A stretch of DNA of 11,819 nucleotides from an uncultured Thalassospira sp. Its GTDB lineage: Bacteria; Pseudomonadota; Alphaproteobacteria; Rhodospirillales_A; Thalassospiraceae. The stretch's first letter is position 1; each line of letters begins with the position of its first letter. Location of the stretch: the NCBI GenBank assembly GCA_946885765.1, contig CAMPHD010000064.1, positions 1 to 11,819 of the forward strand, read 5' to 3'. Below the pieces are notes generated by a model. It had not been told where the DNA came from, searched no databases, and was given only the letters and a program-made list of their open reading frames with translations. The translations under genes were made by a program, and so were the position numbers. This document shows positions 6,608-11,819 of this stretch, in pieces.

Positions 6608-7825
6608 TCAGGCAAAATGCCGGGAAATTCGTTGCACAAGCGCACGTGCCACACCGGCCTTACCCTGCCGGGGCCAGACCTCGTCACTTGCGCTATCTGC
6701 GCCGGAAATCAGGAAAATTTCGTTGTCATCACCACCAAAGGTGCCCGTACCCGGCGCCACATCATTGGCAAGAATCCAGTCGCATCCCTTACGTGCCCGT
6801 TTGGCGCGGGCATGCTCGACCACATTTTCTGTTTCGGCAGCGAAACCAACAACCAGTTCCGGACGTTTTGGGCAATTCTGGCTGATTGTCGCCAAAATAT
6901 CCGGATTTTCTGAAAGCTTCAGGTCCGGGATCGCACCCGACCCATCCTTTTTAAGTTTCTGACCAGCTTCTGCGGCCACGCGCCAGTCTGCAACCGCCGC
7001 AGCACAAACCGCAATATCGGCAGGCAGGGTGGCCTGCACCGCATCAAGCATCTGCTGCGCGGTTTCGATCCGGACAACCTTTACACCCGCCGGGTCAGGC
7101 AAGCCGACCGGTCCGCTAACCAGCGTCACATCAGCCCCTGCAACAGCAAGAGCCTTAGCAATTGCATGGCCCTGCTTGCCCGATGACCGGTTAGCAATGT
7201 ATCGCACCGGGTCAATCGGCTCGTGCGTCGGGCCACTGGTTACAATGGCCTTTTTGCCAGCGAGTGGCTTGCCGACCGGCTGACCTTCCAGAAAATCAAA
7301 AACTGCTGCGATGATTTCGGTTGGCTCGGCCAAACGGCCCGAACCCGTCTCACCGCATGCTAGGTCACCCGCTGCCGGTCCGACGCGCATCACGCCACGC
7401 CCTTCAAGGGTTGCGATATTTGCCTGTGTCGCTGCGTGGTTCCACATTTCGACATTCATCGCAGGCACAACCATCACTGGCTTATTGGTCGCAAGCAGGG
7501 CCGTCGTCGCCAGATCGCCTGCCTGTCCGGTGGCCATTTTGGCAAGAATATCTGCACTTGCCGGGGCAACCAGAACAAGATCGGCTTCGCGCGACAGGCG
7601 GATATGACCCATTTCAGCTTCGTCGGTCAGGGAAAAAAGATCCTGATAAACCTTATTCTCGGTAAGGGCGGCCACCGACAGCGGCGTCACGAATTCCGCG
7701 CCGCCTTTGGTCAGAATCGCGCGGATGTTGATTTCCCGGTCGCGCAAGCGTCGGATCACCTCAAGAACCTTGTAGGCCGCAATGCCGCCCGAGATGATCA
7801 GAAGGATATTTTTTCCTGCCAGCAC
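6608..7825 (-). CDS. coaBC: Bifunctional phosphopantothenoylcysteine decarboxylase / phosphopantothenate-cysteine ligase
   Basis: Two steps of coenzyme A synthesis: the C-terminal CoaB domain joins cysteine to 4'-phosphopantothenate using CTP, and the N-terminal FMN-dependent CoaC domain decarboxylates the product to 4'-phosphopantetheine. CoaC features are ISGGIAAYK (11-19), His74 in MGHIRLS, PAMNVEMW (121-128), and GDLACGETGSGRL with catalytic Cys157. CoaB features are TSGPTHEPIDPVRYIANRSSG (196-216), AAVADWR (276-282), the lysine motif KLKKDG (290-295), NPDIL (307-311) and VGFAAET (326-332). The start is taken as GTG 7825, giving MLAGKNILLI and residue numbers within one to two of the E. 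coli enzyme; a TTG at 7837 would add four residues. Neither start has a strong ribosome site. dut follows after 70 bases. The ligase reaction links this gene to the cysteine supply from nearby cysK. Confidence 0.96.
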   Translation of the reverse strand: MLAGKNILLIISGGIAAYKVLEVIRRLRDREINIRAILTKGGAEFVTPLSVAALTENKVYQDLFSLTDEAEMGHIRLSREADLVLVAPASADILAKMATGQAGDLATTALLATNKPVMVVPAMNVEMWNHAATQANIATLEGRGVMRVGPAAGDLACGETGSGRLAEPTEIIAAVFDFLEGQPVGKPLAGKKAIVTSGPTHEPIDPVRYIANRSSGKQGHAIAKALAVAGADVTLVSGPVGLPDPAGVKVVRIETAQQMLDAVQATLPADIAVCAAAVADWRVAAEAGQKLKKDGSGAIPDLKLSENPDILATISQNCPKRPELVVGFAAETENVVEHARAKRARKGCDWILANDVAPGTGTFGGDDNEIFLISGADSASDEVWPRQGKAGVARALVQRISRHFA

Positions 7826-7908
7826 TGTGGTTACCAACTATTTACGTTGAAGAAGTGTGGTTAACCTACCTTCTCCGTCGATCCCGTGCAAGCGTCCAAA
7901 GTGATCAG

Positions 7909-7941
7909 AAAAAACGCCACAGGATCGTAGAACCTGCGGCG
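7909..7941 (-). terminator. Intrinsic terminator of the polysaccharide deacetylase gene
   Basis: Arms CGCCGCAGG and CCTGTGGCG (minus strand, 7941-7933 and 7923-7915) form a 9-bp stem with one G-U wobble and a 9-base loop, followed directly by six T residues (7914-7909). It starts 29 bases past the deacetylase stop. The remaining 83 bases before coaBC must hold the coaBC promoter, but I see no convincing hexamer pair there. Confidence 0.88.
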
Positions 7942-7970
7942 CGATTTCATCGTTCATTTTCAGATATTTA

Positions 7971-9083
7971 TCATGGAACGGTATAAAGCATCCCAAACCA
8001 GCGCCACCGTCCGTTCGGCCCCATCGAGGTACAGTTGATCCGCCACCGTCCAGATGAAACCGGGGCACTCAGGCGGATTTCAACCCGCTCGTCTCCCAAG
8101 CGGTTCATGGTCGGGTCGCCCTCGGACGGATAGCAGGCAATATCGCCTGCCTTTTCCTTCAACGTGAACCCGAACGCGGGCGGATTGCGTTCCAGCGTAT
8201 AATTTGGCGGAGTCACATCGCTGACCGATAGCGGCAGGGAATTTGCCGCGAGCATAAAACGGTCCATCTCACCGTAATTTTCATTCATGGCAAAGCGCGG
8301 CAGATACATCATATCCGATTCCATGCTGACCGCACCGCTTTGCTGACCGAATCCCACCTTGTAACCGGCTTCCCTGACTGCCGAGATGACCTCATCGCTG
8401 GCCTCGCCATAGGGATATGCAAAGATATCCGGGACAAAGCCCAGTTCTTCCTTAAACCGTTCGGCCGAATGGGCCAGTTCGGCCTTTACGTCTTCAATCG
8501 AAAGGCTCGGCAAATGCGAATGGTGCTGGCTGTGTCCGCCAATGGTCACACCTTCCTTGACCAGTTCGCGCAACATGTCCCAGGTCATGTAGTTCTCGTA
8601 CCCGGCATCAACCTGTTCGCTCGCGACAAAGACCGTCATCGGCATGTTGTGCTTTTTAAAAGCAGGCCATGCAACATCGTAAACCGAACGATAGGCATCA
8701 TCGACCGTGATCCCGATGGCATAATCGGGCAGACCTCGGCCATTTTGCAGGGCATCAACAATCTCTGGCACGCCCATCACGGTGTATTTGCCGTTGCTCA
8801 ACTCGCGAAGATGGGCTTCGAACTGGGGACCGCGGATATTGGTCGAGGGGAAATCGGTTTCGGCAAACCGATGATACATAAACACAACGGCCGACGATGC
8901 ATCTCCGGTCGGAACCGTGGCCGCCGTAGGCGTAGCGGTACTTTCCGGTGTTACAGGGGATTGCTCGCTGGTCGTTGTACCCGTGGCCCCTTCACTCTGT
9001 GCCATATCCTGCGCCATACCGGGCGATATGCCAAATGTCAGCCCAACGGCAAAAGCCGCGCCAAAAATCATGCAACGAAACAT
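7971..9083 (-). CDS. Secreted polysaccharide deacetylase (NodB/CE4 family)
   Basis: A predicted exported carbohydrate esterase of 370 residues that would remove N- or O-acetyl groups from a polysaccharide. From ATG 9083 it starts with a signal peptide (residues 1-24, ending SPGMA before QD), then a Thr/Ser/Pro-rich linker to about residue 64. The catalytic domain begins with VVFMYHRF. NodB motif 1 reads TVDDAY instead of TFDDG (Asp128 base, Asp129 metal), motif 2 is GHSQHHSHL (metal His184 and His188), and motif 3 is FAYPYG (221-226). A C-terminal extension after about residue 290 ends with an Arg/Trp-rich segment and holds Cys317 and Cys351, which could form a disulfide. ATG 9083 has GGGAG just upstream; in-frame ATGs as far as 9182 would give a poor signal peptide. 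Divergent from the rutE-like gene. Substrate unknown; both histidines and the Asp pair suggest it is active. Confidence 0.87.
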   Translation of the reverse strand: MFRCMIFGAAFAVGLTFGISPGMAQDMAQSEGATGTTTSEQSPVTPESTATPTAATVPTGDASSAVVFMYHRFAETDFPSTNIRGPQFEAHLRELSNGKYTVMGVPEIVDALQNGRGLPDYAIGITVDDAYRSVYDVAWPAFKKHNMPMTVFVASEQVDAGYENYMTWDMLRELVKEGVTIGGHSQHHSHLPSLSIEDVKAELAHSAERFKEELGFVPDIFAYPYGEASDEVISAVREAGYKVGFGQQSGAVSMESDMMYLPRFAMNENYGEMDRFMLAANSLPLSVSDVTPPNYTLERNPPAFGFTLKEKAGDIACYPSEGDPTMNRLGDERVEIRLSAPVSSGRWRINCTSMGPNGRWRWFGMLYTVP

Positions 9084-9263
9084 ACTGCTCCCGCCATTTG
9101 CGCGAGACATATTTTCAAAATTCCGCTGCCTATTGGTCTGTGATTGCATTGCCACATCCATCTTTTCTGCGACCTCACTCATTGGTCACTGCAGCCCCCA
9201 AAACCACAGCCTTGATTTTATGGTTTCCGGTAATTGTGTTTTTTGTGAACCTACCAGCGAACC

Positions 9264-9281
9264 AATTGTTTTTCCACAATT
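9264..9281. promoter_or_regulatory. Inverted repeat in the divergent deacetylase/rutE intergenic region
   Basis: AATTGT and ACAATT form perfect 6-bp arms around TTTTCC. The repeat lies between the divergent deacetylase and rutE-like genes, where the -35 region of a rutE promoter using TATAGT (9299-9304) as -10 would fall. It is a possible regulator site; AT-rich short dyads also arise by chance. The rest of the 278-base gap from 9084 to 9361 has no gene, apart from in-frame ATGs that might extend the deacetylase. Confidence 0.35.
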
Positions 9282-9298
9282 TCGTCATTCGGCTTGCG

Positions 9299-9323
9299 TA
9301 TAGTTAGTCATGGCCTAACTTTA
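9299..9323. promoter_or_regulatory. Operator-like imperfect palindrome before the rutE-like gene
   Basis: TATAGTTAG and CTAACTTTA are 9-bp inverted arms with one mismatch, separated by seven bases. The site starts 63 bases upstream of the rutE-like ATG and overlaps a TATAGT that could be its -10 element. The size and symmetry suit a dimeric repressor of the MarR, HxlR or TetR type. No regulator gene is adjacent, so the protein that would bind is unknown. Confidence 0.5.
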
Positions 9324-9361
9324 GATCACCTAGTTCAACTGCAGCATTAACGGAGATTCGC

Positions 9362-9943
9362 ATGCTTGGTTCCGACGCACTCGACACCCTTTTCAATAAA
9401 GCCCGGACCCATAATGGCTGGCAGGATCGTGATGTCGATACAACCCTGTTGAAAAAGGCGTGGGATCTTACCGTCATGGGCCCCACCAGTGCGAATTGCG
9501 AACCGATGCGGATTAAATTCGTTAAATCACCGGAAGCCAAGGAACGGCTGAAACCGGCACTTTCCGACGGAAACCTCGAAAAAACGATGGCCGCACCGGT
9601 CACCGCGATCATTGCTCATGATATGGAATTCTATGAGAAGCTGCCGCAACTGTTCCCGCATGCAGATGCAAGATCATGGTTTGCCGGCAAGGATGATGCA
9701 ATTGCCACTACCGCATTTCGCAATGGCACGCTTCAGGCGGGCTACTTCATTATGGCATTGCGGGCTATGGGCCTTGATTGCGGCCCGATGTCGGGTTTTG
9801 ACAATGCCAAGGTCGATGCCGAATTTTTTGCCGGTACTCCAGTCAAAAGCAATTTCCTGATCAATATCGGCTACGGCGATCCATCAAAACTGTTTGATCG
9901 CAGCCCCCGCCTTGCGTTCGACGAAGGTGCTGAAATTATCTGA
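9362..9943 (+). CDS. rutE: RutE-like malonic semialdehyde reductase (nitroreductase family)
   Basis: An FMN-dependent nitroreductase-fold enzyme of 193 residues. In E. coli, RutE reduces malonic semialdehyde to 3-hydroxypropionate at the end of pyrimidine degradation. Similarity along the whole length is strong from memory: ARTHNGW (14-20), [88 protein letters not shown] and a closing RLAF. ATG 9362 has GGAG six bases upstream. It stands alone: no other rut gene is near, so it may serve general detoxification of semialdehydes or nitro compounds rather than uracil breakdown. Operator-like dyads precede it. No terminator follows; an AGGAGG at 9953-9958 has no suitable start codon after it. Confidence 0.92.
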   Translation: MLGSDALDTLFNKARTHNGWQDRDVDTTLLKKAWDLTVMGPTSANCEPMRIKFVKSPEAKERLKPALSDGNLEKTMAAPVTAIIAHDMEFYEKLPQLFPHADARSWFAGKDDAIATTAFRNGTLQAGYFIMALRAMGLDCGPMSGFDNAKVDAEFFAGTPVKSNFLINIGYGDPSKLFDRSPRLAFDEGAEII

Positions 9944-10002
9944 TTTGCTATCAGGAGGCGAAACCGACGCGGGACGGCGGCGTTAACACATTTGCATATT
10001 TA

Positions 10003-10033
10003 TTGGCAAAACTGGCATATACACCTGTATGAT
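10003..10033 (+). promoter_or_regulatory. Possible upstream promoter for phoR
   Basis: TTGGCA (10003-10008, 5/6 match to the -35) and TATGAT (10028-10033, 5/6 match to the -10) are 19 bases apart, slightly long for sigma-70. A small dyad, ATACA-CC-TGTAT (10019-10030), overlaps the -10, and GCATAT occurs twice 21 bases apart (9994 and 10015). It would give a leader of about 150 bases carrying the hairpin and Pho-box-like site before phoR. Confidence 0.3.
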
Positions 10034-10053
10034 CGAGGCTCCGGCGACGTATT

Positions 10054-10080
10054 TTTTCAAGCTTTTCCGATGCTTGAAAA
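10054..10080. other. Perfect 9-bp hairpin upstream of the Pho-box-like site
   Basis: TTTTCAAGC and GCTTGAAAA pair exactly around TTTTCCGAT. On neither strand is the stem followed by a U run, so it is not a standard intrinsic terminator. It abuts the Pho-box-like repeat at 10081, and its right arm contains TTGAAA (10074-10079), which could act as a -35 with TATTTG 16 bases later. It may be an operator or a structure in a longer leader. Confidence 0.45.
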
Positions 10081-10098
10081 CTGTCATCTAACTTTTAT
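10081..10098 (+). promoter_or_regulatory. Candidate Pho box (PhoB binding site) before phoR
   Basis: A perfect CTGTCAT half-site (10081-10087), a 4-base spacer and a second half-site CTTTTAT matching 5 of 7 positions give the 18-bp Pho box layout. A CATAAT follows at 10115-10120, 16 bases after the box, which is farther than in classical E. coli pho promoters. It lies 92 bases before the phoR start, where autoregulation by PhoB is common in the family. Confidence 0.5.
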
Positions 10099-10189
10099 TT
10101 GATCTTTACCGGCGCATAATCATTTTAGTCCAAATTTTTTGCATGCGTTAACGCGTACCGACACAGGTACCCGACATCAGGAGCATCCG

Positions 10190-11599
10190 TTGGGCTTTCG
10201 CCAATTGTTAATGACCGCACTTGCGGTTGCATTCCCGACTGCCACGATCTTTATCGTACTGGCGTCGATGGAATTGCTTGGCTGGGGCACAGCGATCCTG
10301 TGTGCGGCCTTGGCGTGGGCTGGCGTTGCGGGGGTTTTGCGTATCTATTTCGGTGATCTGCGCCGTGTTGCGCGCTACGCCACCGCATTGCGTGACAAGT
10401 TCCGCGGCACCCCGCCACAGCATCTTTCTTTCGGTGCGGCCTCTGAACTGTCGTCCCTTTATACCCAGATCGCCAGCACATTTCGTGAACGCATCGCCCA
10501 TCTTGAAGCCCAAACCAGCACCGATGCCGAAATCCTTGATCACCTGCCCAACCCGGTGGTGATGGTCAACCGGCAACGCGTTGTTACCGGCTTTAACCAG
10601 GCGGCACGTGGCCTGTTCCACAATCTGGAAACCGGTCGTGACCTGACGCGCTATATCCGCGATCCGATCCTGCTGGATGCCTTTGATGATGTCGCGGGCG
10701 AACGCGAACAGATGAAACATGCCGAATTTGTACTTGCAAGCGATGCCCATCGACACTTCGATGTGCTGACCGCACGCCTGCCCGCCGCAACCGGCGACCG
10801 GAACTTTGTGCTGTCCTTCTCCGACCTGACCGAGCTTCGCAAGCTTGAACAAATGCGTGCCGATTTCGCGACCGATGCGGGGCATGAACTGCGCACACCA
10901 CTTTCGGTGCTGCTGGGCTTTATCGAAACGCTTGAAGGCCCGGCAAAGGACGATCCCGATGCGTTGCACCAGTTCCTGCCTGTCATGCGCGATCAGGGTC
11001 AGCGCATGCAGCACCTGATCGAAGATTTGCTGTCACTTGCACGGATCGAGCTTAACGAACATACCCCGCCATCAGATGATTGCGATATCAGTAAGATCAT
11101 CGACAAGGTCGCCCAGACACTGGCGATGAAGGCCGAAGCCAAAAGCATGGAAATCAAGATTTCCTGCGACCTCGACAACACCGAAATCGTTGGCGAGGAA
11201 AAGGAAATGACCCAGGTTTTTGTCAATCTGGTCGAAAACGCCATCAAATACGGCCATCCCAAAACCAGTATCGACGTTTCGATTACATTGGCTAAAAGCA
11301 CCCCTGGTGCATTGGCCCGTTACCGCCATGACCGTGTTCTGGCCGTTGCCATTCGCGATCATTCCGACGGGATTGCACGTGAACATCTGCCGCGCCTGAC
11401 TGAACGGTTTTACCGGGTAGATACGGCACGATCACGTGCGGTTGGTGGTACCGGTCTTGGTCTTGCCATCGTCAAACATCTGGTGCAACGCCACCGTGGC
11501 ACCATGATCATCGACAGTGAACAGGGGATTGGTTCGGTATTCACCGTCTATCTGCCCGCCAAGGCCAACGATAATATCAGGACGTTACACCGGGCCTGA
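10190..11599 (+). CDS. phoR: PhoR-type phosphate-regulon sensor histidine kinase
   Basis: A membrane sensor kinase of 469 residues that would phosphorylate PhoB under phosphate limitation. Two transmembrane helices lie near residues 5-27 and 32-54 with almost no periplasmic loop, as usual for PhoR. A PAS domain begins around LDHLPNPVVMVN (117-128) and ends near FSDLTELRKLEQMRADF. The H box is AGHELRTPLSVLLGFIETLEGPA with phosphoacceptor His232. The N box is FVNLVENAIKYG (344-355), and the G2 region is GGTGLGLAIVKH (419-430). The G1 box reads DHSDGI (390-395), where DxGxGI is expected, so the first glycine is serine. TTG 10190 is chosen as start because AGGAG stands six bases upstream; an upstream TTG at 10139 would add 17 polar residues and lacks a ribosome site. 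No phoB or pst gene is adjacent. The name rests on architecture and alphaproteobacterial similarity. Confidence 0.87.
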   Translation: MGFRQLLMTALAVAFPTATIFIVLASMELLGWGTAILCAALAWAGVAGVLRIYFGDLRRVARYATALRDKFRGTPPQHLSFGAASELSSLYTQIASTFRERIAHLEAQTSTDAEILDHLPNPVVMVNRQRVVTGFNQAARGLFHNLETGRDLTRYIRDPILLDAFDDVAGEREQMKHAEFVLASDAHRHFDVLTARLPAATGDRNFVLSFSDLTELRKLEQMRADFATDAGHELRTPLSVLLGFIETLEGPAKDDPDALHQFLPVMRDQGQRMQHLIEDLLSLARIELNEHTPPSDDCDISKIIDKVAQTLAMKAEAKSMEIKISCDLDNTEIVGEEKEMTQVFVNLVENAIKYGHPKTSIDVSITLAKSTPGALARYRHDRVLAVAIRDHSDGIAREHLPRLTERFYRVDTARSRAVGGTGLGLAIVKHLVQRHRGTMIIDSEQGIGSVFTVYLPAKANDNIRTLHRA

Positions 11600-11632
11600 T
11601 TTCAGCCAGACTTGAATGTTTGACATGAAATA

Positions 11633-11662
11633 AAAAGACCGGCAACAAACTGCCGGTCTTTT
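11633..11662. terminator. Bidirectional intrinsic terminator between phoR and hslU
   Basis: A perfect 12-bp stem (AAAAGACCGGCA with TGCCGGTCTTTT) and the loop ACAAAC have a GC-rich core with A and T runs at the two ends, so the stem ends in a U run on either strand. It lies 33 bases after the phoR stop and 21 bases after the hslU stop, and serves both convergent genes. Confidence 0.92.
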
Positions 11663-11683
11663 GCATTTTGTTATTGCCAAAGA

Positions 11684-11819
11684 TCAAAGAATGAATTTCG
11701 AAAGATCCGCATCCTTGGCAAGGCCATCGACCTGCTCGCGGACGTAATTCGCATCAATCTTGATCGTTTCACCGCCACGGTCGGTTGCCGTGAAGCTGAT
11801 ATCATCCAGCAGCTTTTCC
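11684..11819 (-). CDS. hslU: ATP-dependent protease ATPase subunit HslU (C-terminal end only)
   Basis: The last 45 codons of a gene cut by the right edge of the window. They encode [20 protein letters not shown] followed by [24 protein letters not shown], matching the C-terminal domain of HslU (ClpY), the AAA+ unfoldase that feeds substrates to the HslV peptidase in the cytoplasm. The terminal tail DLSKFIL is the segment that, in characterised HslUV complexes, inserts into HslV and activates it. hslV would be expected just upstream, outside the window. Heat-shock control cannot be assessed because the promoter is not included. Confidence 0.92.
   Translation of the reverse strand, partial: EKLLDDISFTATDRGGETIKIDANYVREQVDGLAKDADLSKFIL

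Noticed and set aside
7840..7956. A 38-codon minus-strand reading frame beginning MNDEIAPQVL, whose stop directly abuts a TTG before coaBC.
   Set aside because: It runs straight through the strong intrinsic terminator at 7909-7941, has no ribosome site and uses rare codons, so it looks accidental.
8340..9143. A 267-codon plus-strand reading frame opposite the polysaccharide deacetylase.
   Set aside because: It has no domain, no promoter and no ribosome site. The opposite strand carries the signal peptide and NodB motifs.
9944..10000. AGGAGG at 9953-9958 just after the rutE-like gene, as if starting another gene.
   Set aside because: No ATG, GTG or TTG stands at a workable distance and no open frame follows.
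10208..11014. A 268-codon minus-strand reading frame opposite phoR.
   Set aside because: It is antisense to conserved kinase sequence; Cys-, His- and Gln-rich composition without a domain is typical of a shadow frame.

Overview
The window looks like the chromosome of an alphaproteobacterium in the Rhodospirillales, and the protein sequences are most reminiscent of Thalassospira. That placement rests on moderate GC (a little over 50 percent by eye), the alphaproteobacterial style of the PhoR, Rrf2, RutE, Dut, CoaBC and HslU proteins, and compact spacing. It is an impression from reading, not a database match. Most of the content is core metabolism. I saw no rRNA, tRNA, insertion sequence, phage gene or CRISPR array.

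Layout. Bases 1-2323 (+): the 3' part of a GH1 beta-glucosidase gene cut by the window edge, followed by a LacI/AglR-type repressor, which together form a sugar-utilisation module. Bases 2334-9083 (all -, read right to left): a secreted polysaccharide deacetylase with a clear intrinsic terminator; coaBC (coenzyme A synthesis) and dut (dUTPase); an Rrf2-family regulator without Fe-S cysteines; cysK (cysteine synthase) with its own terminator; a moeB/thiF-like E1 enzyme overlapping a DsrE-family sulfur-relay gene; and an MgtC/SapB membrane protein. Bases 9362-9943 (+): a lone rutE-like nitroreductase, transcribed divergently from the deacetylase, with operator-like dyads in front of it. Bases 10190-11599 (+): a PhoR-type sensor kinase with a Pho-box-like site upstream. 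It converges on hslU (-, cut by the right edge), with a bidirectional terminator between them.

How the genes may work together. CysK makes cysteine. CoaBC consumes cysteine in making 4'-phosphopantetheine. MoeB and DsrE are sulfur-carrier chemistry proteins. The Rrf2 regulator next to cysK resembles the CymR class, which in Firmicutes works with CysK to sense cysteine status. A cysteine/sulfur-centred neighbourhood is the most attractive system-level reading, but it is inference. I found no strong evidence for a wholly new system. The items most worth following are the Rrf2-cysK pair, the moeB-DsrE overlap, the dyads at the orphan rutE promoter, and the candidate Pho box with an adjoining hairpin before phoR.
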